64,000 nt of DNA from assembly GCA_934654475.1 (NCBI GenBank), contig CAKUFZ010000002.1, forward strand, positions 1-64,000, in the 5' to 3' direction. Shown one piece after another: positions 16,911-26,979 of the stretch (position 1 is the first letter of the stretch; the number at the start of each line of letters is the position of its first letter). Position numbers and translations under genes: made by a program. Source of the stretch: an uncultured Coriobacteriales bacterium. Lineage in GTDB: Bacteria > Actinomycetota > Coriobacteriia > Coriobacteriales > UMGS124. The notes beneath the pieces were generated by a model, which was given only the letters and a program-made list of their open reading frames with translations, searched no databases and was not told the DNA's origin.

Positions 16911-19900
16911 CACTCTCCAGACGGGATGTCGGCGTTGCGGAGCGTCTCAAGCTCGTCGAGGTCAGACACGAGAACGGTTCGCGGCTTTGAACCCTGGGCA
17001 GGGCCCACCACGCCCATTTCCTCGAGCAAGTCCATGACGCGGCCGGCGCGAGCATAGCCGAGCTTCATGCGACGCTGGAGCATGGAAGTGGAGCCAAGCT
17101 GGTTCTCCACGACAAGTTTAGCAGCCTCCCAGGCCAAGGGGTCGTCGTCGCCCGGTCCTGCCGACCCTCCCCTGCCTGTGGGTCCGGCGGGTTCGGTGGA
17201 GGTGTCGAGCGGCAGCTGACCGCCTGCGCTCGGCATGGGGGCCATGGCGCAGGGACGGGCGGCGGGCTGGGACTTGATGTGGTTGAGAATCGCTGCCTTC
17301 TCCTCGTCGGTGACGTTGCATCCCTGGATACGGCGGGGCATGTCGCCAAAAGACGCCTCGAGGAACAGCATGTCGCCGTGGGGCAGCAGCTTCTCGGCGC
17401 CCATCTGGTCGATGATGATGCGCGAGTCGGTGCCCTTCGAAACGCGCAACGCGATGCGGTTGGCGACGTTTGCGCGGATGAGGCCCGTGACGATGTCGGC
17501 GCGCGGGGTCTGCGTGGCGATGACGAGGTGGATACCAGCGGCACGACCCAGCTGGGCCACGCGCACGATGGATGCCTCAACGTCTTTCTTGGCGACCATC
17601 ATGAGGTCAGCAAGCTCGTCGATGACGACGACGACGCACGGAAGGGTCGTGAGGTTCGTTTCCCCTTCGGCGATCCTGGCGACAAGCGAGTTGTAGGAAG
17701 CAAGGTCGCGAACGCCCAAGTTGGAGAAGACACGGTAACGCCTGTCCATCTCGGTGACCGCCCACTGCAGTGCCGCGGCGGCCTGACGGGGGTCGGTCAC
17801 GACGGGCATGGCAAGGTGCGGAATGCCGGCATACTCGCTGAACTCGACCTGCTTGGGGTCGACGATGATGAGGCGCAGCTCCTCGGGTGTGTCGCGCATG
17901 AGCATCGACAGGATGATGGAGTTCACAGTGACGGACTTGCCCGAACCGGTGGTACCGGCGATGAGCAGGTGCGGGAGCTTGCCGAGGTCGGCATGGACGG
18001 GCTTGCCGCCGGCATCGAGGCCAACGGCGAAGTCGAGCGGGCCGCCCGTGACGCAAGGCAGCACGTCGCCGAAGGCGACCTCGCGGCGGCTCTCGTTGGC
18101 AACTTCCACACCCACGTAGCTCGTGCCCGCAACAGGCGAGTAGATACGCACGCTGGGCGCAGCAAGGGTGCGGGCGATGTCGTTCTCCAGGGCGGAAATC
18201 CTGTTTACGCGCACGCCCTTGCCGGGGCAGAGGCGATACGTCGTGAACGTGGGGCCTTCGACCCAGTCGACGACATGGGCGTCCACGCCAAACTCCGCAA
18301 GCGCCGACTGCAACGCGGCAGCAGTCTCTTGGGCGAGCTCGGAGTGCTCCGCAACGAAGCCCTTGCCGCCGTTGGAGCGCCTGGCCAGTGCCAGCGGGGG
18401 AAGCTCGTAGGGACCCTCGTTGACGGGGGCATCCTGCTGGCTTGCCCCGAAGTTGGCAAGAGCCTCGGCGGCCTCGCCGAAAGAGGCGCGGCGCATGGGC
18501 TCCTGGGCAAAAACGCTTGTGGCGTTGAGGCTCGTGGTAGCACTGCGACGCTGCTGGGGAGCCGGGGGCGCCACGACGGGGGCCATGGGTTGCACCACAT
18601 CCGCCGATGCGTCCCCCGCGGGCTCCTCCCAGGGCAGCTCGCACCCGTCGGAATCCTCGTCGAACACGGTGGAGGCGGGGGTCACCTCCGCATATGCGTC
18701 GTTGTAGCGAGCAGCTTCGACGGCCGTGATGGCGGAGCTGTCAAGAGAGGCCGAATCGCCCTCCCCTACCTGCTGCGCGGGTTGCACGCGCATAGGAGCT
18801 GCAGGCACAGACGGACGCTTAGCCTCTCGGGCTGCCTCGAAGTCACTCATCGGCTCAACCGGCAAGGCGGCAGCGGGTGCATCATCGCGAGGGGCGCATG
18901 CTGCGGTCGCGGCCGTAGTGGCAGCCGTGCTGGGCGCAATGGTGCCCTTCTCGGCAATGTATATGTCGTCAGAAGACGCCATCGACTCGTCGTAATAGAG
19001 CGGGGCACCTGGAATAACGCCCGGGACGAGGCTGTCGGCCTGACCGTCGCCCAGGTCGTTCGGGTCGAAGGCGTCGCGGTTCCACTCGTCGGCCGGGTTC
19101 CACCAACCCGAGGAGACACGGCGGGCCTTCTTGTTGATGAGCGACTGAGGGGGCTGGGGCAGCGACTCGTCAAGGGCAAACCGCTGCTCAGGCATGGAGC
19201 GCACCTCGAGCACGCGACGATAGTCATCGGCGGGCCCGTATGCGTCGTCATCCTCATAGTCGGCGTCGTCGCGTTCCTGTGCAAGCAGGGTCGTCTTGGG
19301 AGCAGGCTGCACGTGCTCGTATTCAAGGTCGTCCTCGCCGTCAAGGAGCGTCGTCGAGGCGACGCCTGCAGCCTTTGCGCGGCTGAGAACCGAAGCGGGG
19401 GGCGTTGCATAGTCGCGCAGGTCCACGGCCTCGCGGTCGAACGGTATGACCGTGGTAGCAGAGCGTGCGCGGCTCGTGGGCGCGGCAGTCATGCCAGACT
19501 GCGGACGACAGCGGTCGTCAGGGTTGAACAACACGGTGGGCGTGTAGCCTTCAGGCAGCTCATCCTCGTAGAAATCGTTCTCGTAGCGCGACGCACGGCG
19601 CTCGCGAGAGGCACGCCTCTCCGCGCTGCGGGCAAGCGACTGCTGGTGGCGCATGCGCACTTGGGCGACTGCAGAGGAGACATCGAGGCCGATGATCACA
19701 AGGCCTGCGATGGCGATGCCGACGATCACGACAAAGCCGACAATCTGGCCAAAGAGCGAAAGAAGCACCCAGGCGAGGCCGTTGCCGACATAGCCGCCCC
19801 GCGCACGGAGGCTTTCAACGCTGAACAGGATGTTCGCGTCTGCGGTGCAGCCTGCGGTGGTGATGCCGAAGCCGGCCATCACGGCAAGGGCCACAAGCAG

Positions 19901-20335
19901 CAGGCCCACAATGACCCTGCTTGCAACAAGGCCGGCACGCTGGGTGAAAATGGTGACCGACCATGCGACAAGCGCAAGGGGCACAAGAATGGCCCCGACG
20001 CCGAAGAGCGTATGCAGGAAAGCGCTGAGCCCCTGGGTGAGCACGCCGGTTGTGGGGGCAAGCATCGCGATGAACAGAGCCGCGCCGATGACGGCCACCA
20101 CGACGCCCGCGATTTGCTGACGCGTCTCATAGTCGAGCAGCGGCGTGCGAGGCTCCGCGGGCATGGCTGGGCTCGGTGCGGGCTCCACCCGGCGCTGAGC
20201 AGACTGGTTCGAGAAGGCAGCCTGCCCGGAGCGAGCCTTGGCGGTCGCCTTCTGCGGGGTCGCCTTCTTGGTGCGCCCTCCGGACTTTTCTTTGGTTGTC
20301 TTCTGCGAGCTGGCCTCGCTCTTCGGACGACTCAC
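16910..20335 (-). CDS. ftsK: DNA translocase FtsK/SpoIIIE
   Basis: A 1141-residue septal DNA pump. Residues 1-65 are Lys/Ala-rich, and about 65-250 contain the membrane helices. A long acidic, Pro/Ala-rich linker (250-640) precedes the motor, which has Walker A GTTGSGKS near 793-800, Walker B VVVIDELADLMM and the RVSKGTDSRIIIDQMGAEKLL region. The C-terminal gamma winged helix (about 1075-1141) would read KOPS-type sequences. It clears chromosome from the closing septum. The upstream gene is rnj and the stop overlaps the rodZ-like start. Confidence 0.95.
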   Translation of the reverse strand: MSRPKSEASSQKTTKEKSGGRTKKATPQKATAKARSGQAAFSNQSAQRRVEPAPSPAMPAEPRTPLLDYETRQQIAGVVVAVIGAALFIAMLAPTTGVLTQGLSAFLHTLFGVGAILVPLALVAWSVTIFTQRAGLVASRVIVGLLLVALAVMAGFGITTAGCTADANILFSVESLRARGGYVGNGLAWVLLSLFGQIVGFVVIVGIAIAGLVIIGLDVSSAVAQVRMRHQQSLARSAERRASRERRASRYENDFYEDELPEGYTPTVLFNPDDRCRPQSGMTAAPTSRARSATTVIPFDREAVDLRDYATPPASVLSRAKAAGVASTTLLDGEDDLEYEHVQPAPKTTLLAQERDDADYEDDDAYGPADDYRRVLEVRSMPEQRFALDESLPQPPQSLINKKARRVSSGWWNPADEWNRDAFDPNDLGDGQADSLVPGVIPGAPLYYDESMASSDDIYIAEKGTIAPSTAATTAATAACAPRDDAPAAALPVEPMSDFEAAREAKRPSVPAAPMRVQPAQQVGEGDSASLDSSAITAVEAARYNDAYAEVTPASTVFDEDSDGCELPWEEPAGDASADVVQPMAPVVAPPAPQQRRSATTSLNATSVFAQEPMRRASFGEAAEALANFGASQQDAPVNEGPYELPPLALARRSNGGKGFVAEHSELAQETAAALQSALAEFGVDAHVVDWVEGPTFTTYRLCPGKGVRVNRISALENDIARTLAAPSVRIYSPVAGTSYVGVEVANESRREVAFGDVLPCVTGGPLDFAVGLDAGGKPVHADLGKLPHLLIAGTTGSGKSVTVNSIILSMLMRDTPEELRLIIVDPKQVEFSEYAGIPHLAMPVVTDPRQAAAALQWAVTEMDRRYRVFSNLGVRDLASYNSLVARIAEGETNLTTLPCVVVVIDELADLMMVAKKDVEASIVRVAQLGRAAGIHLVIATQTPRADIVTGLIRANVANRIALRVSKGTDSRIIIDQMGAEKLLPHGDMLFLEASFGDMPRRIQGCNVTDEEKAAILNHIKSQPAARPCAMAPMPSAGGQLPLDTSTEPAGPTGRGGSAGPGDDDPLAWEAAKLVVENQLGSTSMLQRRMKLGYARAGRVMDLLEEMGVVGPAQGSKPRTVLVSDLDELETLRNADIPSGE

Positions 20336-20350
20336 GCGCTGGAACCTGCC

Positions 20351-22033
20351 TTACACTTCCACGACGAACGAAACAATGACCGGGCGGCTGTGCCAGGTCT
20401 CCCAAAGGTGGCTTGAAACGGTGTCGCGCACAACCTTGTCCACGGCCTCGCGGCTCTCAAGCGAGGCGCTGCGCTTGGCAATGGCCTTCTTCACGCGCTC
20501 AGTGAGCAGTGTGACGCAACCAGGAGCCTCGGCGTCAAACGATACACCCTTGGCAGAAAGCTGAAGGCCAACCAAGGTGGATGTGCGGCGGGAGAACGTG
20601 GCGACGACGCTTACCAGGCCGTCTTCCGACAGGCGCTTGCGGTCGGCGAGGACCATCTGGTCGGTGTCGGCGATGCGTAGGCCGTCGACGTAGATGACGC
20701 CCGACTCGACCGTCTTGCCGCGCGTGACGCGATGGTCGCGCATCTCGAGCGACTCGCCGTTGTCGAGGATGAAGATGTTGTCCTCGTCGACGCCCATGTC
20801 CTGGGCGAGCCTTGCATGAGCGCGCAGGTGCGTGGCCTCGCCGTGGACGGGCATGAAGTGCTTGGGGCGCGTGAGCGCCATGAGCATCTTCAGCTCCTCT
20901 TGGGAGGCGTGGCCGGAGACGTGGACCATGCCGCGGCTCTTGTCGTACACGTCGGCGCCGATCTTGGCGAGGGTGTTGATGATTTGGGTCACAGCCTTCT
21001 CGTTGCCCGGGACCGGCGTGGCCGAGATGATGACCGTGTCGCCCTCTTGAATCTGCAGCGTCTTGTGCTCGCCCGTGGCCATGCGCGCAAGAGCAGAGAG
21101 GGGCTCGCCCTGAGAGCCGGTGCACAGCACGACGACGCGGTTCTCGGGGTACTTGTCGATGTCGAAGGCATCGATGATGTCCTCTTCATCGATTTTGAGG
21201 TAGCCGAGCTCGCGGGCAACGCGGGTGTTGGTGAGCATCGAACGACCGGTCACGACCACCTTGCGGCCCGATGCGATCGCGGCGTCGCACACCTGCTGGA
21301 GGCGATGGATGTGGCTCGAGAACGAGGCAACGAACACGCGGCCCTTGGCGTTGGAGATGACATCGCGCAGGAAGGGGCCGACGGCGGCCTCGCTGGGGGT
21401 GTACCCAGGGCGGTTTGCGTTGGTCGAGTCGCTCATCAGCAGGTCGACGCCCTCGTCTGCGAACCTGGTGAGGGCCGCAAAATCGGTGCGAACACCGTCG
21501 ATGGGGGTCTGGTCGAGCTTGAAGTCGCCCGTGTGCAGGACATTGCCGGCGGGGCTCTGGATAAACGCGCCCATGGCTGCAGGGATGGAGTGGTTCACCG
21601 AGAAGAACTCAACACCGAGCTTGCCGAGCTGCACCCCGTCGCCCGACTTAACTTCCTTGAAGTTGGGGTTCTTGATGCGATGCTCTTCGAGCCTGCCAGC
21701 GATCATGCCGAGCGTGAGCTTCGAAGAGTAGATGGGCACCTTGGGGTTGAGATCCTGCAGCAGGTACGGCAAGGCGCCGATGTGGTCCTCGTGGCCGTGC
21801 GTGATGATGATGCCGCGCAGCTTGTCCTCGTTCTCAAGGACATAGGTGTAATCCGGCAGGATAAGGTCCACGCCGGGATGATTGTCATCAGGGAACATGA
21901 GACCGGCGTCGTCCAAAATCATGTCGTCACCGTACTCGATGACCGTCATGTTCTTGCCGATGCCGTCGAGACCGCCCAAAGGAATGACCTTCAGCGCGGG
22001 CCCCTTTGCCTGAGTGCTCTTCCGTTTTGCCAT
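20351..22033 (-). CDS. rnj: Ribonuclease J
   Basis: A 560-residue metallo-beta-lactamase/beta-CASP ribonuclease for mRNA decay and rRNA maturation. The zinc motif HGHEDH is at residues 79-84, followed by the beta-CASP signatures (SDSTNANRPG, SFSSHIHRLQQ, GRSML, VVLCTGSQGEP, VSGHASQEEL). Length is normal for bacterial RNase J. It precedes ftsK by 15 bases and is preceded by a terminator for dapB. Confidence 0.95.
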   Translation of the reverse strand: MAKRKSTQAKGPALKVIPLGGLDGIGKNMTVIEYGDDMILDDAGLMFPDDNHPGVDLILPDYTYVLENEDKLRGIIITHGHEDHIGALPYLLQDLNPKVPIYSSKLTLGMIAGRLEEHRIKNPNFKEVKSGDGVQLGKLGVEFFSVNHSIPAAMGAFIQSPAGNVLHTGDFKLDQTPIDGVRTDFAALTRFADEGVDLLMSDSTNANRPGYTPSEAAVGPFLRDVISNAKGRVFVASFSSHIHRLQQVCDAAIASGRKVVVTGRSMLTNTRVARELGYLKIDEEDIIDAFDIDKYPENRVVVLCTGSQGEPLSALARMATGEHKTLQIQEGDTVIISATPVPGNEKAVTQIINTLAKIGADVYDKSRGMVHVSGHASQEELKMLMALTRPKHFMPVHGEATHLRAHARLAQDMGVDEDNIFILDNGESLEMRDHRVTRGKTVESGVIYVDGLRIADTDQMVLADRKRLSEDGLVSVVATFSRRTSTLVGLQLSAKGVSFDAEAPGCVTLLTERVKKAIAKRSASLESREAVDKVVRDTVSSHLWETWHSRPVIVSFVVEV

Positions 22034-22085
22034 ATACGAACATTTCCTCCTTTATGTCGTTAGCTTATACAAACTGTTCCATAAC

Positions 22086-22131
22086 AAAACGCGGCGCTTC
22101 AGACGAGTCAGGCTCATCCTTCAGCGCCGCG
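22086..22131 (-). terminator. Terminator after dapB
   Basis: A perfect 9-bp GC-rich stem (22090-22098 and 22123-22131) encloses a 24-base loop. On the minus strand it is followed by TTTTGTTAT. It lies between dapB and rnj. Confidence 0.75.
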
Positions 22132-22243
22132 CAAGCAATCAAATGTGTGTCGATGCCTCTTGCGAGTGGTGTAAGAGCCATCCATCATGGTACCCCAGAC
22201 GGGGCGGGCCCCCTTTGTATGTGGGGGCAAAAACGCAATTTGC

Positions 22244-23041
22244 CTAGAGGCCCATGAGGCACTCGAGACCCACCGTGAAGGGTTCCGGCAGGCTGGCGAC
22301 ATTGCGAATCGCGAGCAAGACGCCGGGCATGTAGGCCTCGCGCAGCGTGGAGTCGTGGCGGATGGTGAGCGTCTGGCCGGCCGCGGACATGATGACCTCC
22401 TGAGAGGCCATGTATCCGTCGCCGCGGATGGCATGAATGCGCACACCGTCGACCTCGGCGCCGCGGGCGCCCTCGCAACCCGCAATCTCGGTCTCGCTGC
22501 CGGGGCCGGCGTTGCGCACGCCTCCCCTGCCCTCGGCGATCATGTGAGCGGTGGTGACCGCGGTGCCGGAAGGGGCGTCCTTCTTGCCGTCGTGGTGCAT
22601 CTCGACGATCTCGACGTCGGGGAAGAACTTGCCGGCAACCTTGGCGAACTGCATCATGAGGACGGCGCCGGTGGTGAAGTTCGGGGCAAAGAAGAGCTTG
22701 CCGCCCTTGTCTGCGTACTTCAGGGCGAGGGCCTCCATGTCCTGACGGGCAACGCCGGTCGTGCCCACAACGGCGTGCGCACCATGGGACAGCACGCACT
22801 CGACGTTGGCAAGCACGGCGCCAGGCTGGGTGAAGTCGACCACGACGTCGGCGCCGGTGGCGTCAATGAGCGCGCCCAAATCGTCGGAGCAGGCAAAATC
22901 ACCGTCGGCGCAGGACACAACCTGCCCAGCACAATGGGGATCGAAGCAGCCGACAAGCTTGAGGTCTTCAGCTGCGGCCACGGCGTTGACGATGCAGGTG
23001 CCCATGCGGCCCTTGGCGCCAGAAACGATAACCTTAACCAT
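22244..23041 (-). CDS. dapB: 4-hydroxy-tetrahydrodipicolinate reductase
   Basis: A 265-residue enzyme of the lysine/meso-diaminopimelate pathway, using NAD(P)H. The Rossmann motif VSGAKGRMG is near residues 6-14. The catalytic/substrate block EMHHDGKKDAPSGTA lies around 145-160 and contains the His pair and the Lys needed for catalysis. The product feeds peptidoglycan cross-linking and lysine synthesis. It stands as a single gene between two terminators. Confidence 0.95.
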   Translation of the reverse strand: MVKVIVSGAKGRMGTCIVNAVAAAEDLKLVGCFDPHCAGQVVSCADGDFACSDDLGALIDATGADVVVDFTQPGAVLANVECVLSHGAHAVVGTTGVARQDMEALALKYADKGGKLFFAPNFTTGAVLMMQFAKVAGKFFPDVEIVEMHHDGKKDAPSGTAVTTAHMIAEGRGGVRNAGPGSETEIAGCEGARGAEVDGVRIHAIRGDGYMASQEVIMSAAGQTLTIRHDSTLREAYMPGVLLAIRNVASLPEPFTVGLECLMGL

Positions 23042-23058
23042 AAAGTTCCTCCTTAAGG

Positions 23059-23093
23059 AAAAGGGACGTCAGCCCGATAAGTGCTGACGTCCC
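23059..23093 (-). terminator. Terminator after pnp
   Basis: A perfect 11-bp stem (23063-23073 and 23083-23093) with a 9-base loop is followed on the minus strand by TTTTCCTT. Confidence 0.85.
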
Positions 23094-23123
23094 CCAACAA
23101 TAACGCTTAAGTAAAGCTAGAAC

Positions 23124-25382
23124 TTAGCCCTCGTGATGACGGCGGGGCTGACGACGCTCGCCGCCCTCGTTTCCACCCTCGGACTTGTGGTGGCCACCGT
23201 CGCCGGGACGACGACGCTCGCGGGGCTTGCGCTCAGAACGCTCGGAGCGCTCGCCGCGGTCCTCAGAGGACTTGCCGGAGCCGGCGGGAGCCTCGGGCTT
23301 GTCGATGCGGTCGAGAGAGACCTTGCCCTTCTCGTCGACCTCAATAACCTTGACGTGAACCTCATCGCCAACGTTAAGAACGTCCTCGACCTTCTCCACG
23401 CGGCCCTGGGCCATACGGGAGATGTGCAGCAGGCCGTCCTTGCCGGGAAGCAGCTCGACGAAGGCGCCGAAGGGCTGGACGCCCACAACGCGGCCGAAGT
23501 ACTCCTCGCCCACCTCGGGCACCTTGACGATGGCCTCGATGCGAGCACGGGCCTCCTCGCCGCCGGCATCGCAGGAGCCGATGAAGACGGTGCCGTCCTC
23601 CTGGATGTCGATGGTGGCGCCGGTGTCCTCCTGGATGGAGCGGATGGTCTTGCCGCCCGAGCCGATGACCTCGCGGATCTTGTCGGTCGGGATGTGGATG
23701 GTGATGATGTGCGGGGCGTTCTCACGGACGCTCTCGCGAGGAGCGGCAATCTCGGCAAGCATGGCGTCGAGGATGAAGGCACGGCCTTCCTTGGCCTGCT
23801 GGAGAGCCTTGCGCAGAATCTCGAACGTGAGGCCGGTGGCCTTGTTGTCCATCTGCATGGCGGTGATGCCCTCGGAGGTACCCGTCACCTTGAAGTCCAT
23901 GTCGCCGAGGAAGTCCTCAAGACCCTGGATGTCGGAGAGAACGACGGTCTTGCCGTTCTCCTGGATGAGGCCCATGGCGATACCGGAGACCGGGCGCTTC
24001 AGGGGCACGCCACCGTCCATGAGGGCAAGACAGCTGCCGCAGGTCGACGCCATGGACGAGGAGCCGTTGGACTCCATGACCTCGGAGACGACGCGGATGG
24101 TGTAGGGGAACTCTTCCTCGGAAGGAATGACGGGCAGAAGGGCGCGCTCAGCCAGGGCGCCGTGGCCGATCTCGCGACGCTTGGGCGAGCCCATGCGGCC
24201 GGTCTCACCGGTGCAGTAAGGCGGGAAGTTGTACTGGTGGATGTAACGCTTGCCATCGATGGGCTCGATGGTGTCGAGACGCTGCCAGTCGTTGAGCATA
24301 CCGAGCGTCAGCACGGAGAGGACCTGGGTCTGGCCGCGCTGGAAGAGGCCGGAGCCGTGCACGAGGGGCAGGTAGCCAGGCTTGATCATGAGCGGACGGA
24401 TTTCGTCGGCACGACGGCCGTCAACACGCTCGCCGGTCTCGACGACCATGACGCGCATGGCATGCTTCTCGAGGCTCTTGAGCTCAACGGGGATCTCGCG
24501 GTCGAACTCGGCCTGCTCCTCCTCGGTGAACTCAGCCTTGATGGCGCTCTTGAGCTCGTCGACCTTGGCCATACGGGCCTGCTTGTCGGCGTCCTTGAGG
24601 GCGGCGCTCATCTCGTCGTAGTGGGCGAAGATCTTGTCGTGCACGTAGGAGTTCGGCTCGTCGAGCGGGTACTCCTTCATGACGATGGGGCCGTTGACCT
24701 CGGCGACCTTCTCGAAGAAGATCTTCTGCTGGTCGCAGAACGCACCGAGGGCCTCCTGGCCGAACTGCATGGCGGCCAGCATGTCCTCCTCGGTGATCTC
24801 CTCGGCGCCGGCCTCGAGCATGCTCACGAAGTCGCGGGTACCGCCGAGCTCGAGGTCGAGGTCGGAGTTGTCGCGCTCTTCGTAGGTGGGGTTGACGATG
24901 AACTCATGGGTGTCGCGGTCGCGGCCGATGCGCACGCAGGCCAGCGGGCCCTCGAAGGGCACGCCGCCCACGGTGAGGGCAGCGGAGGCACCCATGGTGC
25001 AGATGACGTCGAAGGGGTTGATCTGGTCGCACACGAGCGAGGTAGCAACGATCTGCACCTCGTTGCGGAAGCCGTCGGGGAAGCTCGGGCGGATGGGGCG
25101 GTCGATCATGCGGGCAGTGAGGGTCGCCTTGTCGGTGGGGCGGGTCTCACGCTTGAGGTAGCCACCGGGCAGGCGGCCGACCGAGTACATGCGCTCCACG
25201 AAGTCAACCGTCAACGGGAAGAAGTCGTAGTTCTTGCGCTCCTTGGAGACGACGGCGGTCATGAGGACCGTGGTGTCGCCCTGCTTGACCAGGACGGCGC
25301 CCGTCGTCTGCTTCGCGAGTTCGCCAGTCTCGAGGGTGTAATGCTTGCCATAGAGGTCGAACTCGTGTGTAACCTTTGCCAT
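23124..25382 (-). CDS. pnp: Polyribonucleotide nucleotidyltransferase (PNPase)
   Basis: A 752-residue phosphorolytic 3'-5' exoribonuclease. Two RNase PH domains (about 10-145 and 310-545) flank a helical linker. A KH domain (about 560-620; IREVIGSGGKTIRSIQ) and an S1 domain (about 625-695; GEEYFGRVVGVQPFGAFVEL) follow. The last ~55 residues form an Arg/Gly/Glu/Ser-rich tail ending RRHHEG, longer than in E. coli and typical of high-GC Gram-positives. It lies downstream of rpsO, the conserved order, but a strong terminator separates the two here. Confidence 0.96.
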   Translation of the reverse strand: MAKVTHEFDLYGKHYTLETGELAKQTTGAVLVKQGDTTVLMTAVVSKERKNYDFFPLTVDFVERMYSVGRLPGGYLKRETRPTDKATLTARMIDRPIRPSFPDGFRNEVQIVATSLVCDQINPFDVICTMGASAALTVGGVPFEGPLACVRIGRDRDTHEFIVNPTYEERDNSDLDLELGGTRDFVSMLEAGAEEITEEDMLAAMQFGQEALGAFCDQQKIFFEKVAEVNGPIVMKEYPLDEPNSYVHDKIFAHYDEMSAALKDADKQARMAKVDELKSAIKAEFTEEEQAEFDREIPVELKSLEKHAMRVMVVETGERVDGRRADEIRPLMIKPGYLPLVHGSGLFQRGQTQVLSVLTLGMLNDWQRLDTIEPIDGKRYIHQYNFPPYCTGETGRMGSPKRREIGHGALAERALLPVIPSEEEFPYTIRVVSEVMESNGSSSMASTCGSCLALMDGGVPLKRPVSGIAMGLIQENGKTVVLSDIQGLEDFLGDMDFKVTGTSEGITAMQMDNKATGLTFEILRKALQQAKEGRAFILDAMLAEIAAPRESVRENAPHIITIHIPTDKIREVIGSGGKTIRSIQEDTGATIDIQEDGTVFIGSCDAGGEEARARIEAIVKVPEVGEEYFGRVVGVQPFGAFVELLPGKDGLLHISRMAQGRVEKVEDVLNVGDEVHVKVIEVDEKGKVSLDRIDKPEAPAGSGKSSEDRGERSERSERKPRERRRPGDGGHHKSEGGNEGGERRQPRRHHEG

Positions 25383-25472
25383 TCTGCAATCTCCTTCAAC
25401 TCCGCTCGCCCCATTGCGAGCGGGACCTATGCGCCTGCGCCCTGGCTATCGAGCCTTATGTGGACGCAAAAC

Positions 25473-25497
25473 GAAAAGGGGCGCTAGTGCGCCCCTA
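25473..25497 (-). terminator. Terminator between rpsO and pnp
   Basis: A perfect 8-bp stem (25478-25485 and 25490-25497) with a 4-base loop is followed on the minus strand by TTTCGTTTT. Some pnp transcription may read through it. Confidence 0.85.
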
Positions 25498-25506
25498 AAA
25501 GACAAC

Positions 25507-25782
25507 TTACTGGATGTTGTCGCGAAGCTCGAGCTTAGCGATGAGCTCACGATACTCGTTGATATCGTTGGAGCGGATGTAGCGAAGCAGCGAGCGACGG
25601 TGGCCGACGAGCATCAGCAGACCACGGCGGCTGTGGAAGTCGTGGGGGTGCTGCTTGCAGTGCTCGGTGAGCTCACGGATGCGAGCGGTGAGAAGAGCGA
25701 CCTGAACGCGGGGGGTGCCGGTGTCGTTGGCATCCTTGCCGAACTCAGCGACGATAGCGGCCTTCTGCTCCTTGGTGACCAT
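25507..25782 (-). CDS. rpsO: 30S ribosomal protein S15 (uS15)
   Basis: A 91-residue ribosomal protein that binds the central 16S domain. The conserved block DTGTPRVQVALLTARI and the RRGLLMLVGHRRSLL region are intact. The frame stays open for 40 codons upstream, but ATG 25782 is preceded by AAAGGA and gives the standard length. Confidence 0.96.
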   Translation of the reverse strand: MVTKEQKAAIVAEFGKDANDTGTPRVQVALLTARIRELTEHCKQHPHDFHSRRGLLMLVGHRRSLLRYIRSNDINEYRELIAKLELRDNIQ

Positions 25783-26043
25783 TGTGGTTCCTTTCCATCT
25801 AACCTGATAAAGACGCCCCTGTCTCAGATGCAATCCGATGGAGGTTGCAACCGGGGCAAGGGTCAAACGCAAGTAAGATACACCATCCGCGTTTACTTTC
25901 ACCTTTCATGCTCCCAAACAGCCCCGTCCACACGAAATCTGCGCTGGATTGAAGGCTCTTCGACTCTGAAAGTTTATCCTGGCGAAGTCTGTCTCGCGCA
26001 AAATCCCACGAGACGAAGCCGACGAGATACGCAAGGGGCGCAC

Positions 26044-26979
26044 ATGGTCACATTCATCTTTGACTTGCTCGGCAATATCCCCAATGCCGCGCTCATCTAT
26101 GCGCAAACGCGCCTGCTGCCCATGAAACACAAGTGGTGGTTTGCGCTCATCGAGGCAGTCCTGGCCGTGTCGGGAATGGTCTTCAAGCGCACGATAGGCA
26201 CGCCGGGCTCTCCTGTCAGCCTCATTATCATTCTGCTCAATATATTTGTTGTACCGCCGCTCTTCTACGACAGAAAAATCCCCCTGGCACGCCGTCTCGT
26301 GGCATGTGCCGTCGCCCTGGGACTTCTGTGGTTCGGCGAGATGGCGTGCGGGCTCATCCTCGTTGCATGCGGCTTGCAGTACGGAGTCGACGACAACGTT
26401 GCCGAGGCAATCCCGCTCTACCTTTTCGTCGAGCTGCTTTTTGGCGCAATCATCTTGATCGGTCACAAGCCCCTCCGGGGACTTCTTGCACGGTGGAACA
26501 AGACATACGGTATGTCGCCCATGAGCGAGTCAGATGCAAAACGAGAGCTGATTTTCTCGGCTGTACCCATCTTCCAGGTCTTTTTCATGTGGGGGATGCT
26601 TCTTTTGCTCATGAACGCAAGCGACAAGGAGGGCCAGCTTCCCCTGTTGCTTGTCTCGGTTGCCCTGTTGTTGCTCTGCCTGGTGGTAGACGCGTTGCTT
26701 ATCGTTGTGGCACGGCGCTGGAAGCGCACGTTGGAGCGGCAGGCCGAGGCGGAGGCGCTCTCTCACCAGCTTGACGAAGAGCTTCGCATGTACACGGACT
26801 TGAAGCGTCAGCTGGAGAAAACCGCGCACGCCCGCCATGACATGAACAACCACCTGCAGGTTCTCGCCATACTCGCAAAGCAGGGAGAGCCCGACCGCGC
26901 CGTTGAGTATGGCAAGCAGGTTCTTGCGAAGCTGGATGGTATCGAAGCGATGGATGCTGAGAAGGGGGCGGTTCAATAA
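26044..26979 (+). CDS. AgrC-like sensor protein with phosphoacceptor helix but no ATPase domain
   Basis: A 311-residue membrane protein. Several hydrophobic segments span about 1-230, followed by a coiled linker and one dimerisation/phosphoacceptor helix pair with HDMNNHLQVLA (His265). The protein stops about 45 residues later, where a GHKL ATPase domain would begin in full AgrC/ComD-type kinases. ATG 26044 has AAGGGG 6-7 bases upstream; the longer open frame runs back through the rpsO leader and is rejected. The stop overlaps the next gene (TAATG), which supplies the missing ATPase half. No response regulator is adjacent. Confidence 0.8.
   Translation: MVTFIFDLLGNIPNAALIYAQTRLLPMKHKWWFALIEAVLAVSGMVFKRTIGTPGSPVSLIIILLNIFVVPPLFYDRKIPLARRLVACAVALGLLWFGEMACGLILVACGLQYGVDDNVAEAIPLYLFVELLFGAIILIGHKPLRGLLARWNKTYGMSPMSESDAKRELIFSAVPIFQVFFMWGMLLLLMNASDKEGQLPLLLVSVALLLLCLVVDALLIVVARRWKRTLERQAEAEALSHQLDEELRMYTDLKRQLEKTAHARHDMNNHLQVLAILAKQGEPDRAVEYGKQVLAKLDGIEAMDAEKGAVQ

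Noticed and set aside
17279..20416. A 1045-codon plus-strand open frame antisense to ftsK
   Set aside because: It mirrors a real, motif-complete gene, and its translation is Arg/Gly/His-rich without domains. GC-rich third positions keep the opposite strand open.
25414..26043. N-terminal extension of the His-only sensor protein
   Set aside because: The extra 210 codons run antisense through rpsO and its leader. ATG 26044 has a good ribosome site and begins the first membrane helix.
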